This document shows, in pieces, positions 1-7,930 of a stretch of 64,000 nt of DNA (its first letter is position 1; each line of letters starts with the position of its first letter). The DNA is taken from contig NZ_JANCPR020000007.1 of NCBI RefSeq assembly GCF_028657195.3, forward strand, positions 1-64,000, read 5' to 3'. This stretch comes from Streptomyces iconiensis. GTDB taxonomy: Bacteria; Actinomycetota; Actinomycetes; Streptomycetales; Streptomycetaceae. The translations under genes and the position numbers were made by a program. The notes beneath the pieces are model-generated. The model was not told where the DNA came from, did not search any database, and saw nothing but the letters and a program-made list of their open reading frames with translations.

Positions 1-32
1 CTCGCCGACGAAAACGACACCTTGCCCACGAC

Positions 33-62
33 CGCCCCGCCGGAACACCCACCGGCGGGGCG
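33..62. terminator. Perfect hairpin downstream of the first DUF317 gene
   Basis: An 11-bp GC-only stem (33-43 pairs perfectly with 52-62) closes an 8-nt loop. It lies just past the stop codon of the minus-strand DUF317 gene, so it probably ends the long leftward operon. There is no T-run on either side, as is common for Streptomyces terminators. Confidence 0.6.
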
Positions 63-68
63 TCGCCG

Positions 69-668
69 TCACACCACATCGGCACCCTGAACGCCGCCCT
101 CATCGGCATTTTGAGCGTCGGGCAACACCGGGTCGGGACCTGCGGTGATCTTCCACATCGCACGGGTCGGGTCGCGCAGTTCGTGATGGTCTTCGAGGTG
201 GCCGGTACGGATCTGGAAGGCGGCGTGGCCGTCGGGGGAGAGCATCCGCCAGGGCCTGGGGCCGGGCACAGGTTCCCACTCGTGCGCGGCGAAGAGGCGG
301 GCGGGTGTGTGGCCGGTGTAGCGCGGGCCGCCGGAGAGGTGGTCGCGGAAGTAGTTGTCCAGTCCGTCGGTGAGTGTGCCGGTGAACGCGCGGACGATCT
401 CGTCAGGGGTCCCCCGGTCGAAGGTGGTGATCCATGTGGGGACGCCGAGCGGGTCGGCGGCGTAGGTGAAGGTCCAGCCCTTCAAGGGGGAGTTCACGGC
501 GCGGAGGCGCTGGCAGGGGCTGGTGTAGTACACGTCGAAGTTGACGAGGGCCTGCGTCCATCCCGTCCTGCCGTCCAGGAGGGGGCGGACGGTGTCGGTG
601 CCGGTGGTTCCGGCGAGATAGCCGGGCGCGACGAGCACGTCTCCGCTGCCGGGGGAGGCATATGGCAT
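69..668 (-). CDS. DUF317 domain protein (199 aa)
   Basis: This is a cytoplasmic protein of unknown function. It has the layout of Streptomyces DUF317 proteins: an APGYLAG segment near the N-terminus, a VYYTSPCQRLRAV segment, a WTFTYAADPLGVPTWI core and a LDNYFRDHL stretch. DUF317 proteins occur in Streptomyces mobile elements, often in pairs, and a second copy lies at 1573-2493 with a winged-helix gene between them. The ATG at 666-668 is chosen because it is the first methionine before the conserved part; the open frame extends further upstream but with shadow-like, Arg/Pro-rich composition. It is the last gene of the leftward operon. Biochemical role unknown. Confidence 0.85.
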   Translation of the reverse strand: MPYASPGSGDVLVAPGYLAGTTGTDTVRPLLDGRTGWTQALVNFDVYYTSPCQRLRAVNSPLKGWTFTYAADPLGVPTWITTFDRGTPDEIVRAFTGTLTDGLDNYFRDHLSGGPRYTGHTPARLFAAHEWEPVPGPRPWRMLSPDGHAAFQIRTGHLEDHHELRDPTRAMWKITAGPDPVLPDAQNADEGGVQGADVV

Positions 669-763
669 AAGGGTTTCCGGTGGGGCGCGGGCGCCGGCGC
701 CCGGCCGCGACGGGCGGTCGGCGCGGGCGGCCTTGCGGACGGGTCTGCGGCTGGGCATGCGGC

Positions 764-1552
764 TCACCGCGTGCGGGAGGGGTGGGAGAGCGCGGTGATG
801 TGGGCCGGTACCCGTGGTGGCGGCTCGGGCGGGTGCGAGAACATCCCGGTCACCGTCGGTGCGTTGGGGGAGTGCTGGCGCGCGGCACGTGCACGACTCG
901 CCACGTCGGACCGCTCGTTGGACTGGTCCGCGGTTGCGTTGGCCTGGCTGCGGCGGCCGAAGTCGTGCAGCTCGGCGTAGACCGGAGCGAGTTGCCGGGC
1001 GGCCGGGGTGAGGGCGTAGGCGAAATGCCGTTCGGGCCCGAGACGGGTGACGAGACCGTCGTCGAGGAGCTGCTGGGTGCGGTAGTGGAAGGACCCGCTG
1101 GCCAGCCCGGTTGCCTCGCGCAACGCGCCCGGCCGCAACGGACCGTACTGTTCGAGCGCCGTGAGGACCTGGCCGGTGCCCTTGCCGCGTAGCCGGGCGA
1201 GTGCGTCCTCGATCCGGTCGCCTAGCTTCCAGGCCCTGTTGTCGCGTTCGAAGTGGCGTGCGTGCCAGGAGGCGAGAGCGCGGTGGGCGGGGTAGGCGCG
1301 CTGTCCCAGGCGTGAGGGGGCATAGCCGCCGCGCTCGGGCTTGTCCAGCAGGCCGCCGGACCGCATGCGCAACAGGACCTGGTTCGTCTGGGGACCGTTC
1401 AGCCACGGCATGGCGGCCGTCAACTCCCGTGCGTGCAGTGGCCCGTGCTCGCGCAGGGTCTCCAGCGTCCAGGAGGTCCACAGCGGGGCGAGGACGCCGA
1501 CGGCGTGGCTGATCCGGTCCGCGAGGGAGCCGGCAGGGGTGGGGTGCGGCAT
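764..1552 (-). CDS. Double winged-helix (MarR/HxlR-like) DNA-binding protein
   Basis: The 262-residue protein contains two similar winged-helix units. The first is around residues 15-75 (LAPLWTSWTLETLREHGPLH, then a recognition helix NGPQTNQVLLRM). The second is around 110-170 (GQVLTALEQYGPLRPGALRE, then SFHYRTQQLLDDGLVTRLG). Both resemble the HTH of MarR/HxlR regulators. The C-terminal 70 residues are low complexity and probably disordered. The ATG at 1550-1552 has a GGAG ribosome binding site a few bases upstream. Position between two DUF317 genes suggests regulation or DNA handling within the transfer element. Its target sequence cannot be read from this window. Confidence 0.8.
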   Translation of the reverse strand: MPHPTPAGSLADRISHAVGVLAPLWTSWTLETLREHGPLHARELTAAMPWLNGPQTNQVLLRMRSGGLLDKPERGGYAPSRLGQRAYPAHRALASWHARHFERDNRAWKLGDRIEDALARLRGKGTGQVLTALEQYGPLRPGALREATGLASGSFHYRTQQLLDDGLVTRLGPERHFAYALTPAARQLAPVYAELHDFGRRSQANATADQSNERSDVASRARAARQHSPNAPTVTGMFSHPPEPPPRVPAHITALSHPSRTR

Positions 1553-1572
1553 GGTGGTTCTCCGGGAAGGGC

Positions 1573-2493
1573 TCAGCGCCGTGGACGAGCAGCGGAGCGG
1601 GCGGGCACGGCGGCACGGGCAGGCGCGGCGTCGGGCGTGGTGCTCGGCTGTTGCCGGACGTGCGGGGTGCGGATACGGGCGGCGTGGGCCCGCCGTGCGC
1701 CGGGCTGCTCGTGCGCGGCGCGGTGCAGCGCGGCGGTAACGGCCGCGTGCTTCGCGTCCAGCGGGGTGGGAGCGCCCGTACGGGGCTGGGCGCGGGCGGT
1801 GACCGGTTCGAGCTGGACGAGGTGCTCGACGTCGCGGTGGATCATGTGCCGCTCTCGCACGAGGGGAGTGGGCTCGTTGAGCGCGGCGGCGGTGGCGGCG
1901 ATGAGGTGGCTGGGGGTGTCGGTGGTGAAGGTCGCCTCGGCTCGGGTGAGGTATCCCTCCGGTCCGGCCCACAGCACCACCGTCTCGTCGTGGCGGCCGT
2001 AGGTGTGGGTGTCGATCCAGGCCCCGGCCTGCCGGTCGGGCGACCGGAGTTCCACCGTTCCGGGCTCGGAGGCCCGCAGCCGCTCCCACCCCGCGTCGAG
2101 CAGCGGCGTGACGCTGTCGGCCCAGTAGATCGACGGCCGCGCGAGGAAGTGCTCCCCGTCCGGCTCCCAGCCCCGCGCCAGCGCACTGGTGAAACCGGCG
2201 GTGATCTCCGGTGGGAAGTTCTGGTTGAACGAGGCCGTCCACCGAGCGGGGCCGACGGCGTCTTGGGAAGCGGAGACTTTGAAGGGCTCGTAGTCGTCTC
2301 CGAACCAGCCGAGCCGGATCCGGCCGTCCGGGCTGGTGATCAGCAGTTGGCAGAAGGTGTCGTCGTCGAGGGAGTGGTGCGGCCAGTGGGCGACCGGTTC
2401 GAACCCGGGATCACCGAAGCCCCCGGAGCCGGCGAGGTAGCGCGGGGTGACGCGGTACTCGCGCCAGCGCTCGTCCTCCGGTTCGTCGAGCAT
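1573..2493 (-). CDS. DUF317 domain protein (306 aa)
   Basis: This is the longer of two DUF317 paralogues. It has APRYLAGSGG-type N-terminal sequence (here TPRYLAGSGGFGDPG), then FCQLLITSPDGRIRLGW, and a second domain with TPLLDAGWERL and AGPEGYLTRAEATF. The last 80 residues are Arg/Pro/Ala-rich and probably disordered. The ATG at 2491-2493 starts the conserved part. Function is unknown; the family is largely restricted to actinomycetes and travels with conjugative or plasmid genes, as here. Confidence 0.85.
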   Translation of the reverse strand: MLDEPEDERWREYRVTPRYLAGSGGFGDPGFEPVAHWPHHSLDDDTFCQLLITSPDGRIRLGWFGDDYEPFKVSASQDAVGPARWTASFNQNFPPEITAGFTSALARGWEPDGEHFLARPSIYWADSVTPLLDAGWERLRASEPGTVELRSPDRQAGAWIDTHTYGRHDETVVLWAGPEGYLTRAEATFTTDTPSHLIAATAAALNEPTPLVRERHMIHRDVEHLVQLEPVTARAQPRTGAPTPLDAKHAAVTAALHRAAHEQPGARRAHAARIRTPHVRQQPSTTPDAAPARAAVPARSAARPRR

Positions 2494-2521
2494 GAGAAAC
2501 GTTCCTCTTCTGGGGAGTTGG

Positions 2522-2992
2522 TCAGCGAACGCGCCGGTGCGCCTGCTGCGGGGCAGCGGTCGCGGGCACCGCTTCGGGCGCCCCGCCCTGGGTGGTCGGC
2601 CGACCGGCGTGGGCGGAGCGGGCGCGCGCGGCGAGAGCGCGGCGGTCCTCCGGACCGCTGTCCGTACGCTGCTGGTCACGCTTGAGGCGATGGGCGGCGG
2701 TGTTGTAGGCGGCGTGTGCCTGCCGTTCGCCCACGGCCAGCAGGTAGATCTCCCGCTTGTGCTGGGAGGCGGCGGGAGCGTCGCGGTACTGGATGACCAT
2801 CCGCCACGTCGTGTGCGGGTCGACGTAGACCTTGTGGCAGCCCGCCAACTCCCGTTGCAGTGCGGCGCCGCGTTCGTTGCCGTGGACCAGGTGCTGGAGT
2901 TCGAGCAGTGCCAGGTCCCGGATCTTCTCCGGCGCATCGCGCAGGTCGGCGAGAGCTTCGGGGTGGGCGGCGAACGCGTAACGGGCGCTCAC
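2522..2992 (-). CDS. Conserved hypothetical protein (156 aa)
   Basis: No family recognised with certainty. The central part (AFAAHPEALADLRDAPEKIR, then HTTWRMVIQYRDAP) reads as a compact alpha/beta domain and somewhat resembles RelE-like folds, but no catalytic pattern can be claimed. The C-terminal 50 residues are Arg/Ala/Pro-rich. The GTG at 2990-2992 is chosen because it overlaps the TGA of the upstream gene as GTGA, a sign of translational coupling; a longer frame to 3172 exists but is not coding-like. Confidence 0.65.
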   Translation of the reverse strand: MSARYAFAAHPEALADLRDAPEKIRDLALLELQHLVHGNERGAALQRELAGCHKVYVDPHTTWRMVIQYRDAPAASQHKREIYLLAVGERQAHAAYNTAAHRLKRDQQRTDSGPEDRRALAARARSAHAGRPTTQGGAPEAVPATAAPQQAHRRVR

Positions 2993-3765
2993 GAGAGCCG
3001 CCTGGACCGGGTAAAGCCGGTGCCGGGCGTCGGCGTTACACCCGGCAGGGGCAGTTGGTTGCTGGCCGGGGCGTTGGTGGTGGTCCGGGACAGGGCTGCG
3101 GCGGCACGCCGGTCGGGCGCGCTTGCGGGTGCCGGGGCCAGCGGGAGCGGAGTGTCCCGTTTCCGCAGCCATGCGTCGGCCGCCTCGGAGCTGGTGAAGG
3201 CGCCCTCGCGCACCGTGTAGGTGGCGAAGCTGGGTGCGGTCTCTTCCAGGAAGAGCCGGTAGGGCCGCTCGGCCGAGTCGGGGTGACCGTCGTGGACAAG
3301 GACGCTGACCTCGATGCCCTCGTCGGTCCGGCTGGGGTTGTGCGTGTAGTCGTCCAGCAGCGTGTACCGGCCGCCCGGATTGGTGCGCAGTACGTCCTCC
3401 AGCCGGGAGGTGAGCGCATCGGCCGGGCGCGGACCGAGCGCGGCGCCCAGCTCGATCTCCTCGGGCGGACAGCCACGGGAGATGAGCCAGTTCTGCGCGA
3501 TCGGCACGGTGGGCTGCCGGGTGTGCTCGAAGGTGAAGGAGTCCTCGAAGAAATCGCGCTGGACGCGCATGCCGACGTATTCGGCCGTACCGGGAACGTC
3601 CCAGACGGCAGCGCTGTCGTAGAGCAGCAGGAACGTGTTGCCCTTGGTGTGGTGCGCGGCCAGCTCGTCGTACATGTCCTCGGAGAGCGCCGCGGTGAAG
3701 AAGTCGTCCTCCACGCGTTCGGAGGCGGGCGCGAAGCCGTCGATCCGGTAGCCCGGCCCCGTCAC
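2989..3765 (-). CDS. Conserved hypothetical protein (258 aa)
   Basis: This protein of unknown function has an ordered N-terminal 190 residues (GYRIDGFAPASERVEDDFF, QRDFFEDSFTFEH, GGRYTLLDDYTHNPSR) and a Pro/Ala/Thr-rich tail. No signal peptide or membrane segment is seen. The GTG at 3763-3765 overlaps the stop of the DUF4913 gene as GTGA, and its own stop overlaps the next gene in the same way, so three consecutive genes look translationally coupled. Confidence 0.7.
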   Translation of the reverse strand: MTGPGYRIDGFAPASERVEDDFFTAALSEDMYDELAAHHTKGNTFLLLYDSAAVWDVPGTAEYVGMRVQRDFFEDSFTFEHTRQPTVPIAQNWLISRGCPPEEIELGAALGPRPADALTSRLEDVLRTNPGGRYTLLDDYTHNPSRTDEGIEVSVLVHDGHPDSAERPYRLFLEETAPSFATYTVREGAFTSSEAADAWLRKRDTPLPLAPAPASAPDRRAAAALSRTTTNAPASNQLPLPGVTPTPGTGFTRSRRLS

Positions 3766-4364
3766 GCCGCCACCTCGTACGCCCCGGGGTCTGGGGAGGC
3801 CAGCAGCCGGTGGTTCGGGCGGGACGGGCTGGTGGTGCAGGCGCTGAACGGGCCGTCCGGCGCGCGCAGTTGCATCAGCCCGGGGTCGAGGTGGTCGCGG
3901 TGCCACAGGGACGGTCCGGCGAGCCCGGCCTCGGCGTCGGTGAACTGCTGCCAGGCCAGCCACAGCGCGTGCAGCCGGGCAACGGCCTCGGGGTGCTCGG
4001 TCCACTGCGGACACCATGGGCGGGTGGAGGTGATCTCGCGTCCGTAGACCGGCAGCAGCAGGTCCTCCACCCACACCTTCAGCGCCGCCAACTCCTGCGC
4101 GTACGAGGTGCCTGCTAGCGCCAGAATGAAGACGGAACCAGAACCTTCCCCGTCGCTTTTCCTGCTTGGAGCGCCACCGGTTCCCCGGCCGGGCTCGTCC
4201 TCTTCGCCGTCCTGCGACGGCCGCTCGTCGGTGAGACGGGCGAGGGTCTCGCCCTGCTTGCGGGTCTCGGCGACCAGACCACTGACCGTGGAGACGAGGT
4301 CGTCCAGGTTGTGATCCGGTATCCGTACCGGCTCGTTCTCGTCGGCGGACTCCGACATCGACAT
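3762..4364 (-). CDS. DUF4913 domain protein
   Basis: The 200-residue protein carries a C-terminal DUF4913 domain, roughly residues 85-175. Its hallmarks are visible: WVEDLLLPVYGRE, RPWCPQWTEHPEAVARLHAL, WLAWQQFTDAEAGL and SLWHRDHLDP. The N-terminal 60 residues are acidic with a heptad-like stretch (LVSTVSGLVAETRKQGETLA), probably a short coiled coil. DUF4913 proteins are common in actinobacterial integrative elements and plasmids, often beside conjugation ATPases, but their role is unknown. Confidence 0.85.
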   Translation of the reverse strand: MSMSESADENEPVRIPDHNLDDLVSTVSGLVAETRKQGETLARLTDERPSQDGEEDEPGRGTGGAPSRKSDGEGSGSVFILALAGTSYAQELAALKVWVEDLLLPVYGREITSTRPWCPQWTEHPEAVARLHALWLAWQQFTDAEAGLAGPSLWHRDHLDPGLMQLRAPDGPFSACTTSPSRPNHRLLASPDPGAYEVAA

Positions 4365-4452
4365 CCCCTTTCCTGCTCGGGTGTTGGGAGTGTCGAGGAT
4401 CCGGAGAAGGGAGGGTTTGGCCCGGCCGGGGAACCGGGTGTAGAGGGGCGGC

Positions 4453-5012
4453 TCAACCGCCGGAGCGGTGGCGGCAGGCGACCGTGGGCGGATCGAGGAT
4501 CCCTATCGCCCTCGCGGCCTGCTGCGGCACGACACCGTTACCCAGCGCCGTAAGTTGGGCCGGGCGTCCGAGGCCGGGGGTGGTGGTCACCCAGCCGTCT
4601 CCGAGGCCCTGCATCCATTCCACGAACCGCGGTGAGAGGCGGCCCGCGTCGTCGGTCGGCGCCGGTGCCGGGCGGGTGAGGCTCTCCCATCGGGCGATGG
4701 CGTCGCCGTACCGTTCCCACTCCCGGGGTCCTTCTTCGTCAGTGCGGAGGTGTCGAAGAGGGCGGGAGCCGGATGCGCCGGAAAACGGGCCGCGGTTGCC
4801 CGGCAGCTCAGTTGCGCCGCCGCCGAGGGGAGCGTCAGGTCGCCATTGCCGTGGCGCTGGCGCGGCGAGCGCTTGATCCCGTCGGATGCCTTCGGGGTCG
4901 GCAGCAGCCACTCGACCTCGTCCGCGAGGTTCGGGCCGTGCCCGCCCTGCTTCCGTTTCGCCGGGTGCTGGCTCTCGCCGCTGGAGGCGAGGTTGCTGAT
5001 CGGCGTCTTGAG
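4453..5012 (-). pseudogene. Remnant of a C5-cytosine DNA methyltransferase
   Basis: Only the C-terminal third of a Dcm-type enzyme survives, in two frames. The right part (about 4740-5010) reads GESQHPAKRKQGGHG, LADEVEWLLPTPKASDG and DLTLPSAAAQL. The left part (4453 to about 4737) reads EEGPREWERYGDAIARW, LSPRFVEWMQGLGDGWVTT and the motif X-like LTALGNGVVPQQAARAI. A one-base frameshift near 4737 separates the two halves and an in-frame TAA stands immediately upstream at 5013-5015. The catalytic PCQ motif and the SAM-binding N-terminus are absent. It should be inactive and marks a decayed methylation gene in the element. Confidence 0.75.
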
Positions 5013-5138
5013 TTACAGCATCGCGTTGCCAGGCGACGAGAAGCTGTTTCTAAGCTCCGAAGGTCTGCTGCCCTCCGGCAACTTGCCGGAGGGCTGACGT
5101 ACTGTGACAATCTCCAGGAAATTCTCAATCGTGCTCAT
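5013..5138 (-). CDS. Possible small ORF (41 aa)
   Basis: A short frame starting with ATG at 5136-5138 has a GGAG element 6 nt upstream and reads MSTIENFLEIVTVRQPSGKL before an abrupt end. It is in the same frame as the methyltransferase remnant, so it could be a chance leader or a piece of a decayed gene. An inverted repeat lies inside it. I do not recognise a family and coding status is doubtful. Confidence 0.25.
   Translation of the reverse strand: MSTIENFLEIVTVRQPSGKLPEGSRPSELRNSFSSPGNAML
5071..5093. repeat. Near-continuous inverted repeat, 11-bp arms
   Basis: The arms 5071-5081 and 5083-5093 are perfectly complementary around one central base (CCCTCCGGCAA / TTGCCGGAGGG). It could form a hairpin with a minimal loop or be a dimeric operator. 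It lies at the edge of the decayed methyltransferase. Confidence 0.5.
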
Positions 5139-5521
5139 CCGTGCTCCGCGGAAAGGCCTCCAACGACGGCCCGTCCCAGTAGCGGCGTGAGGAACAGCGC
5201 AGCTCACACGGGTGGTGCCCACGCGCACCGGCCGCGCCAGCCAGTACGCCGGGCGGAGATCTTCACTCGCGCGGAAGGCAGGTCAAGCGGGTCAAGCTCG
5301 TCAACGATCCCCGCGCCTTCCGTGGCATCACGCCGTCGCCGCACTCCTCATCGCGACACGTACGCACCATCGCCGAAGTCCGCGCCGCACAGGCGAGCCA
5401 GCACCCACACCGTGCCGATGTCCATGCCCCGCCCGGCCTCGTCCGCTGCACCGGCGCGGCTGATTGGAGTGGTGCACCCTCACAAGCCGCCCCGCTCTCC
5501 CGGGCGGGGCGGCGGACGGAG
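5139..5521. other. No clear gene
   Basis: Open frames here have Arg/Ser-rich shadow composition and no convincing start signal. The stretch separates the methyltransferase remnant from the small secreted protein gene and is probably decayed sequence. Confidence 0.4.
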
Positions 5522-5863
5522 TCAGGATCCGGTGGATGTCCTCCGGCACTCTTGACCTTGCACCCACAGGCTGCCTTCGGCCCAGCCGCTCTGGCAGGTG
5601 TACCGGGCCTTGCTGCCGCGGTCGACGACGACGAAATTGGAGATTGGGCCCCAATGACTGGGAGTGCACTCCTGTGCGAACAGGCTGGGCAGGTCGGTGG
5701 CGTCGACCTGCGCGCAGGTAAAGACCTGCGCCTGTACTGCGGTGGTGTGCGGTGCTGCGGCGGCTGCGGTAGCCACAGGGGCGGTCACCGCGAGAAAGAC
5801 CGCGAGCGGCGCGCTCGCGAGGAACCGCCTGCCGGTACGACGGGCTTGCGGTGTTGCAGTCAC
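5522..5863 (-). CDS. Small secreted protein with four cysteines
   Basis: The 113-residue precursor has an Arg-rich n-region (ARRTGRR), a hydrophobic core (LASAPLAVFLAVTAPVATA) and a likely signal peptidase site after AAAAA near residue 35. The mature part, about 75 residues, has four Cys (FTCAQV, QECTPS, YTCQSG, QECRR) that could form two disulfides. GTG at 5861-5863 is the start, supported by AAGGAG a few bases upstream. No family recognised; it may be a transfer-associated surface protein or an unrelated cargo gene. Confidence 0.75.
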   Translation of the reverse strand: MTATPQARRTGRRFLASAPLAVFLAVTAPVATAAAAAPHTTAVQAQVFTCAQVDATDLPSLFAQECTPSHWGPISNFVVVDRGSKARYTCQSGWAEGSLWVQGQECRRTSTGS

Positions 5864-5969
5864 GTCAGTTCTCCTTGCGGACGGTCCGGACCTGGTCGTG
5901 TCCGGACAGCTCATACCCGGCACCACCGGTTGTTCCCGGCGGGTTCACGGGCGTCCTGAACCGGATGGC

Positions 5970-7703
5970 TCAGTCCCCGCCCCCATCGGCCCGCAGGCAT
6001 AGGAGAGTTGAGCCAAACCACCCTGCGGGCAGGCGTACGGAGCACGCATCGTTCCCTGATGCGCGCCGCACAACTTTCCAGTCTCCGGGCCGCGGCCGAC
6101 AGTGTGCTTCAGACCAGGTCGCCAGGCCGCAGGTCCATACGACGTTCACGAGCCAGCTTCGCTCGGCCTTACGCCCAGGACTGACGCGGCCTCGGTAGCG
6201 GTGTTGAAAGCCCAGCTCGACGTAGGCGACGCTGTAGTGGCCACCGCTTTCGCCCGCCTGCCCGGCCGCGTCCGTGTAAGCGCTCATGACCCGATCGAGG
6301 TTGGGTCGGGACACAGTCTTGACGGGGCGGAAGAGGACTTCGTCGGACAGGTGCCGCACCAGACCGGTAAGAGAGGCCAGTTGCCTGGAGGCCCCGATCA
6401 GGTCCGGCTGATCTGTGGGAGAGGAGGGCACGGTGATGTCGGCGCGGAGCCGTTCCATGTTTTCGGCCACGAGCAGGAGCTGGGCCTGCTCGGACTCGGT
6501 GCGCTCGGCTGCTGCGGTCACGGAGAACTCCTTCGGGAACGTCGGGCAGAGGGGGCGGGAGAGGGCGCCGCCGCGCTCGGAGGCGCCTTGTTCTCGGCGC
6601 GGGGGGGCGGAGCTGCCAGCCCGTGCGGCGGCGGCACGGGCCGCAGGCGGCGGGCCCGACGGTTGTCCCGTGGCCTGCTCGGGCTCGGGGCCGGCATCGG
6701 CTGCGGCCCGGCGACGGCGGACCTCGTCGAGCGGGACGAGGGCGTGCAGCGCGTGGCTGATGAGCCGGCCGGGCGCGAGGGACTCGTCCTCGGCCAGGGC
6801 GCCGACCTGCCGTGCGGACGTGGCGGCCGTGCGCAGGAGGGAGGAGTCGAGGACCTGCTCTGCGAAGTGGTCGGCCGATCCCGCGACCGGAACGTGGCAG
6901 ATGCGGCGTACGCGTTCGGCATCGAGGGAGCCGTCGGTGAGGGCGCCTCGGCGCTGGCACTCCCACAGCACCGTCAGTTCGTCCACGGGCTCGCCCCGGT
7001 GCCGCAGTGCCCCGAGGGCGCGGTAGACCTGCTGGTGGCCGGGGTCGGCGAAGTCATCGGGGCGGAGCCAGCCGACCATCCGGGAGAGCTGCTCGGGGTG
7101 GGCGGTGAGCGCGCCGAGGAGGAACTCCTCGTCGGCCAGGACCCGTTCGGCGACCTGTCCCGTTGCCGGGGCTGTCGGTTCGGGGCTGGCGGTGTTCGGC
7201 TCCACGGGCCGGGGTTCGAAGCCCCAGCGTCGGCTGAGGTCGTCGAGTACGTCGTGCAGGACCTGGGCGTGGTGCAGGGTCTCGTCCACGCCGCTGGCGC
7301 GGGCGGTGTCGGCGCGGGCGGCCTGGTGCAGGCGGACGGCGTGCTGGGTGACGCTGCGGTGGATGGCGCCCTCCAGCACCATCCGGCCGTAGACCGGTGC
7401 GTGCGCGGGGCGTGGACAGGCGGAGGCCAGGGAGTGGACGTAGGCGGTGGTGACGCCACGCGTACGGGTACTCGCCTCCTCGCGTATGTCGTTGAGCCAG
7501 GCCAGGGGGACCGGCGCATTGGGCGCGAGCTTCGTTGCCGGGTGGCTGCCCGTGCGGAGGGTGAGCATGGCGGCGTAGAGCGCGGAGTGCGCGGGCCGGT
7601 AGAAGTGCTCGGGGCGTAGCCAGCCGGCCAGGCGGCCGAGCTGGCGTGGCTCCAGCAGCACCGCGCCCAGGACGGCCTGCTCCGCCCGCAGCAGCGGCGT
7701 CAT
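5970..7703 (-). CDS. Protein with two DnaB N-terminal-like domains and an in-frame C-terminal module
   Basis: Residues 1-100 (LLRAEQAVLGAVLLEPRQLG, LRPEHFYRPAHSALYAAM) and 185-300 (EFLLGALTAHPEQL, LRPDDFADPGHQQVYRAL) are two repeats of the DnaB helicase N-terminal domain. No RecA-like ATPase follows, so it is not a helicase by itself; it may bind a helicase or primase. From about residue 395 a different module begins (VTAAAERTESEQAQLLLVAE), preceded by a consensus AAGGAG 6 nt before an in-frame GTG at 6519-6521. That module may therefore also be made as a separate 183-aa protein. The last 55 residues look out of frame and suggest a truncated or frameshifted 3' end. ATG overlaps the previous stop (ATGA). 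Confidence 0.7.
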   Translation of the reverse strand: MTPLLRAEQAVLGAVLLEPRQLGRLAGWLRPEHFYRPAHSALYAAMLTLRTGSHPATKLAPNAPVPLAWLNDIREEASTRTRGVTTAYVHSLASACPRPAHAPVYGRMVLEGAIHRSVTQHAVRLHQAARADTARASGVDETLHHAQVLHDVLDDLSRRWGFEPRPVEPNTASPEPTAPATGQVAERVLADEEFLLGALTAHPEQLSRMVGWLRPDDFADPGHQQVYRALGALRHRGEPVDELTVLWECQRRGALTDGSLDAERVRRICHVPVAGSADHFAEQVLDSSLLRTAATSARQVGALAEDESLAPGRLISHALHALVPLDEVRRRRAAADAGPEPEQATGQPSGPPPAARAAAARAGSSAPPRREQGASERGGALSRPLCPTFPKEFSVTAAAERTESEQAQLLLVAENMERLRADITVPSSPTDQPDLIGASRQLASLTGLVRHLSDEVLFRPVKTVSRPNLDRVMSAYTDAAGQAGESGGHYSVAYVELGFQHRYRGRVSPGRKAERSWLVNVVWTCGLATWSEAHCRPRPGDWKVVRRASGNDACSVRLPAGWFGSTLLCLRADGGGD

Positions 7704-7930
7704 CCTGGCCCTTGGCGGGGCTCATCGCGCGCGAGCTGGGTGACGGCACGGTTCGCGGCGTCCAAGTCCGCTGCCAGGGCGTCCAGTTCATGTACGAGTG
7801 CGGGGTCGTCGGCGGGGACGGCGCCGCTGGGAGCGACCAGCCACCAGCGCTCGCCACGGCGTATGGCGGGGGTGTCGGCCAGTTGCTCGGAGGAACGGAT
7901 GCTGGCCCAGGTGGGTTCGGGGCAGGTCAT
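7700..7930 (-). CDS. Conserved hypothetical protein (76 aa)
   Basis: A short, mainly alpha-helical acidic protein with no signal peptide or membrane segment (DDPALVHELDALAADLDAAN looks like an amphipathic helix). It is locked between the coupling ATPase and the DnaB-N protein by ATGA overlaps at both ends, so it is very likely translated with them. Function unknown; an accessory of the coupling protein is a reasonable guess. Confidence 0.65.
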   Translation of the reverse strand: MTCPEPTWASIRSSEQLADTPAIRRGERWWLVAPSGAVPADDPALVHELDALAADLDAANRAVTQLARDEPRQGPG

